Of a DNA stretch of 64,000 bases, positions 11,601 to 23,600 are shown in pieces (the stretch's first letter is position 1; each line of letters begins with the position of its first letter). The notes under the pieces were generated by a model. That model did no database searches, was not told the origin of the DNA, and was given only the letters and a program-made list of their open reading frames with translations. Source of the stretch: Trichostrongylus colubriformis. Lineage: Eukaryota; Nematoda; Chromadorea; Rhabditida; Trichostrongylidae. Position numbers and translations under genes: made by a program. Location: assembly GCA_963978905.1 (NCBI GenBank), contig OZ022258.1:41834591-41898590 (forward strand), written 5' to 3'.

Positions 11601-13251
11601 ATCTCCGGTAGGGAACATGTCTGCCCTTCACCTTCATGTTTACATTTCTTTTCACAACTATTGAATATGTGCGAAGTTGGAAACTCCAGAGTCTGGTGAC
11701 CTCGCCGTCCGCTCGAGTGCGTTCTGCCGCAGTGACGGCCGTGAAATTCATGATTTCGGACGAAAAACGACCAGTAGATGCGGTACTTCAACAATGCATA
11801 GGTGAGATTCCTGTGCTCAATTCTGCCTAGTTATCGAACGTAGCGGAGGTTTCTGTCTGTTGAGCTGCAGCGCAACTTTTCTTTTAGTGTTTATTTTAAC
11901 TCAGGCTCGATTCACCTTAGCAATATTGCAGGAGAGTTTCTACAGACGATGACCGATTCCGATCTTAACGTACGTCGCGTTGCGCTCGTGGTTCTAAATT
12001 CGGCGGCCCACAATAAACCATCCTTGGTATGGTTATTGGTTATCAGTCTTCCGTTATGCACCAGATTTCCTTGGACCGCTTAGATTCGCAATCTTCTGGA
12101 TGTCTTGCTGCCATCCGTCTACTCGGAAACTCAAGTGCGGAAAGAGTTGATCCGAGAAGTCGAAATGGGACCGTTCAAGCATCAGGTTGATGACGGTTTA
12201 GATCTTCGCAAGTCCGCCTTCGAATGGTATGATTCCTTTTTTTCCTCCCACACTGTTAAGCTTTTCACGGTTCTCTTATTTGGAAGTATTTTGCAGTATG
12301 TACACACTGCTGGAAAGTTGTCTGGAGAAGTTGGAAGTATTCGAATTTATCAACTACGTTGAAAATGGATTGAGGGTGTGTCAGCCACGTAATTCAATCC
12401 CTTTTCCAACCTTTTATATTTTCTTCTGATCGTCTCACTGTCGGCTGACCCATTATTCCAGGACATGCATCATGACATCCGCCTGTTGAGCTATCTTATG
12501 CTGATGAAGCTGGCTATGCTTTGTCCTAACCAACTTGTTCAGCGTCTAGACAAGATATGTGAATCGCTAAAGGTGCGTCGTCTGTTTTGTTATTTCTTCA
12601 TTGTTTCACTAATCGGAGATTTCAAGACACAACTGCAAACAAAACCAAAGTCCAATGCGGTTAAGCAAGAAATCGACAAGCAAGACGAACTTAAACGAGC
12701 CGTTATCCGAGTTGTTCTGGCTCTTCAGGTGCGGACCTACAAGCTATCGTTATAAGCGCAAAATGCTTTGGATAAGTTCATATATAAGTTTCGGCACCCC
12801 TTTGACCACGTTAGGCCACTGGGCAAGCTGGAATGCGGCGATATGAGTGTTTCAAGCCATTCACATTCGAGGGTCAGTCAGGTCTTCTTTGACCATGCCC
12901 TCGTGATGTCAGATTAATTGAAGCAGAGGCTTGCAACTATGTATTACTTTTCCGTTCCCCGTTAGTCCACCTCATCCTTGACCACTGTTATGCATTCCAT
13001 ACATCACATTTTCGGGAAATGTAATTGTTGTGCGAACTTTTTTATTCATTTTTGTTCTATTTTCATTCTGATGAGTATGCGGAACGAGATTCCTTTTGTA
13101 GAAAATTCCTGATGCGGAGCGCCATCAGCAGCTGGTCGATGTAGCGGCGATGATGCGATCCTCTGCGGAACTTCGTGCTCTCACCGAAGTCGTCCAAAGG
13201 GATGCGATGCGAACTTTCGCAGTTGGAGATGTCCCGATGGATACTATCTAG
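2649..13251 (+). CDS. cand-1: Cullin-associated NEDD8-dissociated protein 1 (CAND1), complete
   Basis: HEAT-repeat exchange factor that binds unneddylated cullin-RBX1 and swaps substrate receptors of SCF-type ubiquitin ligases. Exons: 2649-2717, 3093-3176, 3432-3536, 3591-3653, 3709-3817, 3877-3977, 4409-4545, 4686-4788, 4921-5055, 5109-5184, 5256-5353, 5418-5588, 7182-7301, 7353-7429, 7509-7653, 7713-7781, 7841-7969, 8025-8096, 8800-8982, 9050-9127, 9854-9929, 10135-10226, 10301-10378, 10434-10553, 10773-10909, 10972-11149, 11207-11319, 11524-11593, 11690-11801, 11932-12026, 12084-12226, 12297-12375, 12462-12572, 12627-12728, 13102-13251. They sum to 3780 bases, 1259 residues (human about 1230), with phases agreeing throughout. 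Landmarks are the acidic insert near residues 303-340 followed by [49 protein letters not shown], and [15 protein letters not shown]. Weak spots: exon 18 ends at a poor donor (ATG|GTTCCT), and exon 11 has a poor acceptor. Introns 12, 18 and 20 are enlarged by repeats. No AATAAA is seen within 1 kb after TAG 13249-13251. Confidence 0.95.
6457..6914. mobile_element. Foldback element in cand-1 intron 12
   Basis: GAGGCAGCGTTCATAG at 6457 is inverted at the right end (CTATGAACGCTGCCTAA, 6899-6914), and the matched arms continue inwards (TTTTGGAATTTGCG). The interior is built from degenerate GAATTGCGGAATT-like pieces. It belongs to the group with GGC.GCGTTCATA ends that recurs through the window. 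Confidence 0.75.
6912..7080. mobile_element. Inverted-repeat element abutting the previous one
   Basis: TAAGGCCGCCGTCAGACTT at the left is matched by inverted AAGTCTGGCGACGGTCC at 7062-7079; the arms go on with TGCGATTTTG. Close relatives lie at 32879-33050 and 29325-29458. It starts in the last bases of the element at 6457-6914, so one may have inserted in the end of the other. Confidence 0.7.
8311..8565. mobile_element. Mutator-like MITE with 10-bp target duplication, intron 18 of cand-1
   Basis: The ends GGTGAGGCT...TCCGGAAAAT and inverted ATTTTCCGGAGTAAGGAGCC face each other. The element is flanked by identical CATATGGCAC at 8301-8310 and 8566-8575. An extra copy of the terminal TATATAATCCGGAAAAT sits at about 8442-8458. 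A related copy lies at 52747-53014. A run of G occurs near 8357-8369. No transposase is seen. Confidence 0.78.
9303..9790. mobile_element. Inverted-repeat element in cand-1 intron 20
   Basis: TTAGGCCGCGTTCATACTT at 9303 is matched by inverted AAGTACGAACGCGACCCTAA ending at 9790. A third, internal inverted copy of the terminus sits at about 9351-9376, and a small hairpin (CATCATTTAGCTG / CAGCTAAATGATG) at 9383-9422. No coding capacity. Confidence 0.75.
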
Positions 13252-14154
13252 TCGCCTGCTTCCCTTAACTTTTGCACTGTTTTCGCTGCTAAGTTGTCGT
13301 TGTTCTAGTTAAGCGTTCTCTATCATCCCAGGTTTCTGGTATCGGTACAGTCTATATGGGAGCGCTGCAGCTGAAACTAATGGATTTTCGGTTTGTCCTA
13401 TTATATAAATCGCTCAAGTGGCTTGCAGCGTTCTACTTTAATTCTCACGCCGGTTCTTGTGGTCTGAAAATTTAGCCCATATTTCTTATATTTCTCTTTC
13501 TTAACGGTGAAGGAATAAGCTCAGACCACTCTCAAATAGTTTGAACAACATTTGGTTCATCTTCATCTGCCTTTGATCCTGCGAATCTGGTTGGGATCCA
13601 ATCGATTTCAACTGTTTTTCTTAATATTTCTGAGTGTCTAAATATTGTCGCATTAGGCCCCGATGTGCTCCTGTGGTATTGTATTTAATTATACCCGTTG
13701 AATTTGTGCAAGCCGGTAATGATTATTTGTGTGAGCTTTTTTAATCGAGAAATTATTGTTATTTGAATACACTTTAATTACGGTACTGTGCACAGAGTGG
13801 TACGGAACAAAACGGAGTCAAATGCACCAGGAGGGATAATTTTGACGACGTCAAATTCGAAATCAGGAGTGCACGCAAGGGAATGATGGTAGGGCGAAGA
13901 GGCCTTTAAAATAAGGTCCGTAGCAGTGATAGAGCTAGAGATTCACCAATCTACGTTGCGTATCTGATGTGCGTTTCCAGGAGCAAAGTGATTGGAGTTT
14001 ATGAGGAGGAGCTCGCCATAGATAGGATAGATTGCAAAGCGACTATATGCCTTGATAGCCTATTGGTCCGTTGCTCGGAGGCACGTGTACGGGTTCTTGC
14101 AGGACCTACCTTTTTGCATTTTGCTGAAAGGGCTCTCCAAACATTTGACAGGGG

Positions 14155-14766
14155 TTTGCATTGTTTGCGTGCTTGATTTATCTATGGTAAAGCGTTTCTT
14201 ATAAAATGAGTTAATTCTGAACCAGAAGGGTCATTTAGAGTAAGATCCGAGCTCGAGTCACTTGTATGCAGAAGAAGAAAGTTCGATTTAATCATGTTAT
14301 ATAAAATCATAACAGGGAGGGTATCAGTTGTACCAAAACTCCCTCGTTCTGCCCCTCTATAGCGCGAGGTAATGATCTGTGTCCCAGAACCAGGACATGT
14401 ATAAGATTTGGATCTTTCGTTGTGCGCGCTTCTACTGAGTTCAACAAAGTTTGTAAAAAATTCTAAATGCCTTCTACTACATATCCCTCAGGTCAGATCT
14501 AAATTGAACAAGTTCCACGTCAGGACCTTGCTTTGAGCTGCCTTTTGTATAGTGAAAACTGGTGGTTGGCTATTCCAATTCTCTTGCTGTTGCTGTTTTA
14601 TCATTGTTTTTGTTGTTGCTATTGTACTAATGTTTTAACTATGTTTGTGTTCGTTGGATTATCCCATCCATGTACGCCTCGTACATGTAATAAATAGAAA
14701 TAGGAATAGAAGTAGAAATAGAAAAGCTTTTTTTCATAGATAAATCAAGCACGCAAACAATGCAAA
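14155..14766. repeat. Perfect 32-bp inverted repeat with 548-bp spacer
   Basis: Arm 14155-14186 (TTTGCATTGTTTGCGTGCTT and on) is identical, inverted, to arm 14735-14766. The right part of the spacer ends in a TAATAAATAGAAATAGG-like tail typical of retroelement 3' ends. It could be the two ends of an insertion or of a local inversion. Confidence 0.65.
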
Positions 14767-17700
14767 TCTCTGTTTACAATGTTCGGAAAGCATTTCGGGA
14801 AAAAGCGAAGAAAGTGCGTTTAATAAGGTGCCGAATTCGTGACCTGTCGACCTTGGGTCCGATAAACTAACCAATTGTCTATTGAGGTCCAAACACGCCA
14901 TGGTTGCTTATAAGATCTATGGTACGTTGCTCTTCTAGAAACATTTGTAACTGCGCAGACGCACAGCGAATACGGAACGCAAATCGGTAGATGGCATCCC
15001 AAGCTCTATCACTGGTATCAACCTCATTTCAGAAAGCCACTTTGACCTACCATCCTTCCCTTGTTAGTGCATCAATAGGGAAAAAGCGGAATATACCAAT
15101 CAAAAATTCAGGAGACGGGAAATAATTTTCGCTACTGATCCTAGCCTCAGACGTGTTTCCGTGCGCTCTGTATCACTATGGATGGTGTGACGTATCACTA
15201 GAGGTCGTAATACATCGGCTAGCCAGTTCATGGCTGTTGCTACGCCATCCACGCTAAAAGCCTGTAAATGGTTGAACAGCGTTTAGTAGAGCTTATGGAC
15301 AACCTGAAAATCGAACATATGCCTTGACATTTATCAAATGGTAGCTTCATTCCCAGTGTGCTCCTTTGATTTCCACAATGTTAACCACCTACCGTAGTGT
15401 GGGATTCATCAGTGACCGATTACGCGGTGCACGTCGCATCATGGAGGGGTTGATCAAGCAACACACTATCTTGTAACATTTACGTTTCGATTCGAGGCGA
15501 TTCGCTTTCCACACTCAATAGATGTCAAAATGCGAGAGTCGCCTTGAGCCGCTTGAGAGCATTAGGATGCTTACTGAGGAAATGCTTAGCCTTCTTCAAA
15601 AAGGTACTTTTAAGGGCATCATTCACCATGGAATCAAGGAGTTAATGGTACGTGCTCGCGTTGGCATAAAAAGCGAATAGGCTTTGGTCAGCAGTTTTCA
15701 GCTTCATTTTGCTCTCTGCTGATGTTTTCTTAATCCTTTTTGGCTACGCCGGGCTTCATAATTAAAAGATGTTAGTCAGATTGAAGATGAAACCTAACAA
15801 TAAGAGTAGGGCAGTGGCAAAACTCAATGAAATTCAGCCGGTAGTGTCTTGTTGGGGGAGAGGACTCATTTCTAGTTTTATGCACCGCAAGAGCTTGCAA
15901 AGTTACAGCCATGTCTTCTCTTCCCGCAGAGACGGGGTTCACTGCATTTTTCGAGCAAAAGTTTCGTATCTCCCTATCTACTCCGATTGGGAGTGAGAAG
16001 AACCTCTCAGTACTACCAATCCGAACCATCTCCGCGACCATTTCACTGGGGGAGCTTGGACCGGCTTTTTGGAGTAGCTATGGACCACAATTTTTTCTGT
16101 TTATAACCCGTTCAGCCTTCCTGTGGAGAGGGAACTACATAGGGTTGTATCATAGATTTAATCTAACCGGATCTAATGGTCATGGTGTAACCGATGTGCC
16201 CGATTAGAGATTACCGAATCCGGTAGTACTCTTACCGTTCTACTCTCCTGCTTCTGAGCCTAAGGACAGCCAATCGTTGTCTTTTTTTGACCTCTTTCGA
16301 CTTCGTGCTCTCCAATGTCGTCTTTTAGCCTTTAATGCAAATTTTCTCTCATGCTGCGTTTCAAGGCCATGTTCACCGCAACCAGTTTGATCACGTGCGA
16401 ATACATGGCGTTCTCTTAAGCTCATCTTTCTTCACTCCAGGATCAGGCTTGGGGTTTAGGGAACATGGGAGTGTATCATAGAAGTATAGTGGTCATTTTC
16501 AGTTCTCGTTAGGCAATACACAATGTATACCATGTTTCTCTGAAAGCTTCCAACTTATTCAATGTTCTTGAAGTTAACCTTTCAGACTCTCCTATCAGGA
16601 TGTGCAGCAACTTAGTTTCGGTTTTATTCTCTGTGTTTCTCAATACTCTTATCGCCTTTCCGCCGTCCAAGTGTGTGTATGAATTCGATAGATTTCTTCT
16701 CCTACAAAGCTATACTATTTGCCTTTTTATTCTGTAATTGTTCAATATTTTTGAAGCTTAGTACCCGGGAGGCAAACGTGCTCACTTCTCTTCTTCGTTT
16801 TCGTCGTTAAACAGTACTCCATACATGTACTCGTATCCTAGAGAGTTTTTCAGCTCTAAAAAGAATACTACATGTTATTTGATCATTACACTTTCAATGG
16901 CTGGTCCCAGTCCCAGATGGCGAGATTCCGCATTTTCGGTGTTCCGAGGTCCACAGAGCTGATCTATGTACTCCATGTCGAATCCTACGAGGGGAATACT
17001 ATATTACTGATCCATTGATTTTCTTAGACGAGGGTTTTTGGTTACATAAAACTGTTTGATAAAACCTCGGGCTGACAAAAGGTGGAAAAGCTCCATTTTT
17101 TCATGTACAGGGTGCGATGAAATTACTCACCGCCTGAGAAAGCCTCATCGTACTAGGGAAAAAAGAGGTATCAACACAGGTTTCACCGGTAAACGTGATC
17201 AGCAAACAGCCCCAACCAAAATCATAGTACGCCTCCGGAGTTGGATAGGAACTCCTTTGGCTTGAGCATAATGAGGAAGAGGGCGACGGAAAAGCATGTG
17301 CCGTGGGTCGTAAGTGATCGCCACACAAATCGTCCTATCTTTATGGCGCTCATAGAAGTAGCCATAAAAATAGCTATCGGAAAGTGAAGATTAGCGCAGG
17401 CTTTGCGCATCAAAACGCTGGAAACGGAATATCTCAATACATTGAGATCCGGGCCATCTGGAAAGGTCTTGCTGAGCACGAAGTGGCGGAGTACCGAAAT
17501 TCCCCAAATTCGACAATATTCGAGTCAAACGATCACCAGAATTAAGTCAACGACATCATCTGGGATATGCACACATTTACATGATGCCTACCTCAAACCC
17601 AATTCGTATGGATTTTAGTAGGAGCAGCCCTGACTCGAAGCAGGGTCCACCGGGAGTCGATGTATTCTCGACAGGGGGGGGGGTCGTATTTGACATTCAG

Positions 17701-17958
17701 GGTGAGAAGTGGCGGTGGAGGTCGTAATTGGAGAGGTGAGCAATGGTCACAGGCTGGATAATGAGCTGAACGCTGCTGCCAGCTGATCCCATAATGTGAG
17801 AAAATATGTTTGAATTTGAGTGAACAACATAAAAACTACAGCAATTAAATACTCAGTAATCTACGTAAGGGCAATAGTTACTGGTCTTGCAGAGCTGATG
17901 TAGATGTTGAGAGAGGGAGGGGGTCGTACTTGGATCCTCGACGAGGATAGGGGTCCCG

Positions 17959-19013
17959 TTTGCCATAGACTTTTCGTTTCGGATTCATGCTATAGGGGTC
18001 GTACTGCGGCGACCAGTTCCCTCGCCACCTGGGTGTGCCCTGCCCGCAAGGCGTAATCACGGCAAAAGTGGTCTCAGAACGGCCGGCACGACGTCACCTC
18101 GCAACCATCATCACCAAACAGTGTGAACTTTAACCCGCTCGACATTCCTTCTGGAGCATCTTGGTAGACATGGCCCGTACTCTTCACTATTTGTTCGATG
18201 CTAACAATATGTCAACTCTGACGCAAGTTTAGGATGATTTGTACTACGGTCACCTACGTTCGGCGACATACGCTCTTTCACGCCGTCTCCGTCAGTGTGT
18301 ATGGACCAAAGGCTATCTTGACGAGTTCTAGGGGCCCATTATGAAAGACTGCTTATCACCTATACTTTGAACGAAATTCATGTTGAGACCTTCTTCTTTT
18401 TGAAGTGCTAAGACTTTGTCAAACTGTCAATACTTCCGCATCCTGTATAAGCTTGCTCGAAGAACGAAGAAACTGCTGCGAAACACAGAGAATATGAATA
18501 GAATGATCTCATCACCTGATACCTGAGGTCACTGTAGAGCCCATCCTTCTCGTTTCAGATAATCGTGATCGCTACTAGGAGTATCGGTCGAGGCCTACTT
18601 CGGTCAGGGACCATTTTTCGGTGATCGGTCGTCACGCTGCGCACCAGCATTTTCACCTGGACAACCAGTTTTTCGACCGCAGTCGACCACGAGTTCTCTT
18701 CAAGCCCTGGCCAAGGTTCATACACAGCTGTGCGAATCTCCCAGCCAATCCCTTCATCGCTTATTCGTCTTGAAAACATCCGACTACGGATGCTCAACAC
18801 TTGTTCGTTTTTTGGAAGCATTCCAACTATGGATGTATGTCGAAAATATAGTGATAGGCAGTAGTAACAGGTACTATCCAACAAACTTCGCTATTCCTTC
18901 CTTGACTCCGCTTATTTTAACTCTTGCTTTCCTCTACTCATTAGCTGCCCTTTACTTGCAACTGGAGTATGTTCACCTTTTGCCATAGACTTTTGTTTCG
19001 GATTCATGCTATA
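17959..19013 (+). repeat. Pair of 35-bp direct repeats about 1 kb apart
   Basis: TGCCATAGACTTTTCGTTTC at 17961, followed by GGATTCATGCTATA, recurs at 18981 with one base missing. The block between has no recognised coding content. Confidence 0.5.
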
Positions 19014-20602
19014 AAAAGGAGTAGAGGACTACTGGTACGACCGACTTTTTCTTATTCGTGCTTCGTGTTTTGGTGCAAGTGTTTTGCAGCCTTGACGAGG
19101 TCGAGAATTTAGAAACCATTCGAAGATTCAGAGATCATCTCGTTGTCCGCATGAACTGAGCAACTGAGCAGAGATCGATTGACTGAAAAACCGGATAGCT
19201 ATCAATATAAAATTTGTATGGCATATTTATTTTGCAAGAGCGAAAATTCGAGCACAAAAAATAGAGTGGATACGGTAGGAGCATGTGACACCCATATGGT
19301 TTTATTATTGAAATTCTGAACGTACGCTCGCAGTATGGTTTAAATAGTGTTTATCTAGATAGGCAGTGTTTTATCTGTAAGAACCCATTCTTTCGTGATT
19401 ATCTCAGTTGCTGTCGTAAGAAGCGGTGCACGTACAGCATCCCGCAATTTGATTCTTTCGAATTTTTTTATTTATGAGATAGTCACCCTTTCATCTTCGT
19501 TTGCTTTTCATATTTCGAAAATTTCACGTGTCTCGTAGATAAAGTATCAGTCAATCTCGAATTTAAAAGGTCCCAGGTAACCGAGCTCACAGGCATCACC
19601 AATGTACAGTAGTACTACTGGGTAAAGGTAAATGCCCTAGAAAAGCATTGTCTACATGCTCAGACGAACAAAATGTAAGGAGTTTACAATTGGTATCGAT
19701 TACATAGCTTTTCTTTTTATTATTTTACACATCTAATTGGCTTTCTCGTGATATCTTGCACCTCAGATGTCGCTCGCTTCGAACATGAAGCGCGAAGCAG
19801 CCTTAATTAGGTATGAGAAATGCTGGTCGTACTAGTACTACCCACCCTGATGGAGGTCTCGCTCCCAGTCGCCCAACTAGCGGTAATGTAATGAAGTTTT
19901 TCATTGCCTTGTCTACTTTTTTTCAGGCTTATCGCCATGAAATATCGTGCTACTTGAAATTCTGAATTTATTCTTCAGAATATAGGGTGTGTAATAAATT
20001 GTAACCAGCTATGATTATATAAACATTGGACGTCGTCGTTTTTCATAGGATCTGCTCGAGCAGGGGCCAACTTGAAGAGAAGAGGCGTATTTTTGCCTTG
20101 GACAATTTTCCGCCTGTAGCCAGATTCGTAATTCACAGAAAAAGTATTATTCACAGAGCGCATCGGTGCAGCACAATACTGGCCGAGGAGCCTCTAGTCG
20201 ACCGAGGATTTTTTTTTCGGAGCTCTGTGGGTTTCTTGTAGTGTGGGATTGTCCAATGTGTGCGCACGAAATTGGGCTGAATAACAATGTGTCGGCATAA
20301 AGTAACCATTGACACCTGGGAGCCTTCTTGCATATTAATAGCATAGCAGCAGATATAAGCACTGTCCCCCCTCCCCTCTCAATGAGATTCCTTTAGTCTT
20401 TCGGATTATTGTCGTTATCTGCTCAAGATGAGGGCCCTAGATATAGGACCAGCCCGGATTCGTCGATCCCGTAAGGTGCGACAGACAAACAGGCAAACAA
20501 AAAACACCGACTTCTAGTTTATATATAGAATCTGGTTTACATATATGTAGTATAGATCTCCTTTATGAGTAATTTTCATCCATTGCTGAGATTCTTTCGA
20601 GA

Positions 20603-20615
20603 CAGGGCTTTACAG
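20603..20615 (+). promoter_or_regulatory. Probable (trans-)splice acceptor of the ABHD12 gene
   Basis: GGGCTTTACAG ends at 20615, 23 bases before ATG 20639. No upstream exon is evident; it may be a spliced-leader site or a cis acceptor for an untranslated exon. Confidence 0.4.
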
Positions 20616-20638
20616 GGTACTGCGAGACTGGAACGGAC

Positions 20639-23600
20639 ATGGCATCTGCTTCAAATGTTAGCGACGCAAATGCAAATATGATGGAAGCCATGGAATTCGT
20701 GGAATCGGCAAGAATCGATTCATCGCAGAAACTGAAGAAAAAGGAGAAAGTCTCTGAGCGCGGGCAGAGTTTCTTTGTGAAGCTGTGAGTGAAATCATCT
20801 TAATTTCTTATCTGGCTTTCTCATCTAGCCTGGAGTCTATACTTTGAAAATTCACATTATATTGCACATATTGTCGTGTAAGGTGAACCGTCCCAAGCCG
20901 TGAACCATGAAGCTTTAGGCGAGTGCTCATGACACACGACGCACGCAGAAGGGAAGTTCTATTACAAAGTGAAAATAAAATGGTTCAGCAAAATGAAAAT
21001 AATTTTTCTGAATGTGCTGCTTGGATCCCACTGCGCGTATCTACAGATTTTATGTGACGCCTATCACTGGCCATGGCTCTACCGCTTTTAATGCGGTACG
21101 CCATCCTCACATCCTGAATATACAACCTTTTCTAGTGAGCCCCTTAGTTAGGCCTGTATGGACCCTTTGGTAAGTAATTTGTATTAGATTGCGTCGACAA
21201 ATTAATTGCTCTCTAGAACTCATTTTTATGTCTTTAGTTTTTGATAGCTGCTGATTTTCGCTGCAGCCCACGGTGCAGAAGTTGTTATCAGTATGAGTTG
21301 TGGGCAAAAGATCCGGTCTTGGACGGGACTCGAACCCGCACTTCATGCCTGCCGAGCATACATACAGTTCATTTCACAGCGCTAGATAAGGCGTGGCCTA
21401 ACACACTCTCACTCTCGCCACTCAGGCCACGCCCCATCAAGCGCTCCGAAATGAACTGCATTTGTTGATCCATTACACTGCCGAGGCCCCTTTCACTTCA
21501 AGAGCATAAGTTATGCATCATCCTTAGTTGCTAATACCTTGGTGCGAACCAGGTGACTGATTGTGAATGTACTATGCGGTATTAGTGTAGCGGTGGAAAA
21601 TCATATCACAACGTAATGTTAAGTAGGATTGGCCCTTTATACGATCAGTTCCTCAGCTACATGGACGACTACATCACAGTCAGTTATTAGAGTAATGGAG
21701 GACAAAAAATGAAAGAATGATACATGGACACAGCGATCATTTCGAAGGTTATCCAAGCGTCTGCGTGTTATGTAAAGTCGGAAGACCTTTGAACAGGCTT
21801 TCACAACATAGCTATTTTTATCTATACCAGTTGAGCTGGGGCACACTACTGCGCACCACTCACGGCCATGCGAATTACTTAATCATTTAATTGCGAATTA
21901 TCTTATGCGAGTCATTTTATTATGAGTATCGCCATCGACGTGTACAACATTGAGCGGAAACCCTTCCTTCTGCACAGTCTTCGAGACGAAAAAGAGCAGC
22001 CAACGTGAAAGGATCACACCTTAGTAGTCATATCAATCGGCTTCGATCAAACATGTACGGCATAAGATGCAGTAAGCCGCGCGCAGTAGTGTGCGCCAGC
22101 TCAACTGGTAACACTATAACACATACATAATACTATAATATTAATTTTATATTATATAAACACAGCGTTTAGCGTGTGTCATCGTACGGCGAAGTGACAC
22201 CTAACCTCTGAAAGGGAGATTGCAGTCCAGTTCCCGAAGGCTGGCAGGGCGTGGCCTACAGAGTTGGGTGAGAGTGTGTGGCGGGGTAAGAGAGATCGAT
22301 ACAAGTCCGTAGGCCTCGCCCTGCCAGCCGTAGGGAAATGGACTGCAGCACCTGGCACTTAATCAGCTATAGTGTACATATGTGTACTGCACATAAAGAT
22401 TCCCTGCTGGGTTCTGTGAAGCCAAACTGACCATCCATTGGTGTTCCTGTTTTTATCTGTCGTAGACTTTTAGTGGTAGCTACGACTAGGCTCCTTTTCT
22501 CCTCGATAACGGCTTCTAAGGATAAATCTAATAGGGCGGAGGTGGTGTAGTGACAGGTGGCACGCACCCCACTCTCATGGTGCGGGGATCAAATCCCGCA
22601 TCAACGCCCGCCCAGGCCAACCAAGCCTTCCATCCCTCCGGGGTCGGTAGATTGGTACCAGACTCGTCTGGGAGGATAAAAGCACTGACTTGTACATCGG
22701 CTGGCCACCGCAAGTCATTGTATATGCCACATCACATTCACCAGCCATCACGATTCTGAATGGAACTAGAATGTGCGGCGCATCCCACAGAAGGGATTGA
22801 TTAACGCCAAAAACTTTATCCTTTATCCTTAACGGCTTCTAACTGATGTCACGTCCCCGAAATTTCCTGTGTCATCGTCATTATTTGTCATCCTTATGAA
22901 TCATTGACTGCGTCTTTGAAAGTGTTTTCAACAGCCGTGTTTGATTTCTACCTATTAATCATACATAGGCCTGCAGAGGTGATATAGAGACAAGTGACGC
23001 CGGCCCACTGCGGGTATCAAATCTTCGTTCAATGCCCACCCAGCACGTCACATGCCCTCTATCCCTACAAGGCGATGACTTATTACTAGAAAGGTATGGG
23101 AGAATCGGAGTAATGGCTTGAACAGTGGCTCGCCTCGCTAAGATTTATATGGGTTGGGTCTCATGTACTAAGTGCTACTGCAACGGACGTGGAATGCATG
23201 GCGCATTCTGAACCTTCCATCCATTTATTTTTTCATTTTTTACCTGTGAGAGTTACAGCTAAGGGATCACCTTCCATCCATTTATTTTTTCACCAGTTGG
23301 CGGGCGCACACTACTGCGCGCCATCCATGGCGATATTGTGCAAAATGGGTTTGACCGGCACGACCACAGTTGTGTATGGAATTAAGTGGAAATTCCTCTG
23401 CTTTCAGCTGAGCTATTGAATTGGAAAAAAGCAGAGAAGATGGCGTGATAATAAAGCTGAGTTGAGAGTCCCAGCTTTGCTGCGACGCGAGATATCAATT
23501 TCCCCTTTCAAGGCTCTTTATCAGCCCTTATCAGTTGTTATCACTTCCGTTCCCTCATCACTGATGTCCCCTTACCACTCCCTATATCACTTCAAAAATC

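Larger units (their letters stand above)
13252..20602. other. Intergenic region, no gene recognised
   Basis: Between the cand-1 stop and the ABHD12 gene I see no exon chain with similarity to a known family. The stretch holds a perfect 32-bp inverted repeat (14155-14186 / 14735-14766), an A-rich end of a possible retroelement (ATAATAAATAGAAATAGG near 14686), and a 35-bp direct repeat (17959-17994 and 18979-19013). Frames at 15911-16207, 17222-17479 and 18555-18884 have no recognisable motif and no flanking splice pattern. Confidence 0.5.

Noticed and set aside
15541..16207. Possible gene around the 98-residue frame at 15911
   Set aside because: No motif, no consistent splice sites, and overlapping frames on both strands.
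21290..21372. tRNA gene on the minus strand
   Set aside because: The T-arm and an anticodon-like stem look good, but the D arm and acceptor stem do not pair; it matches a dispersed SINE fragment.
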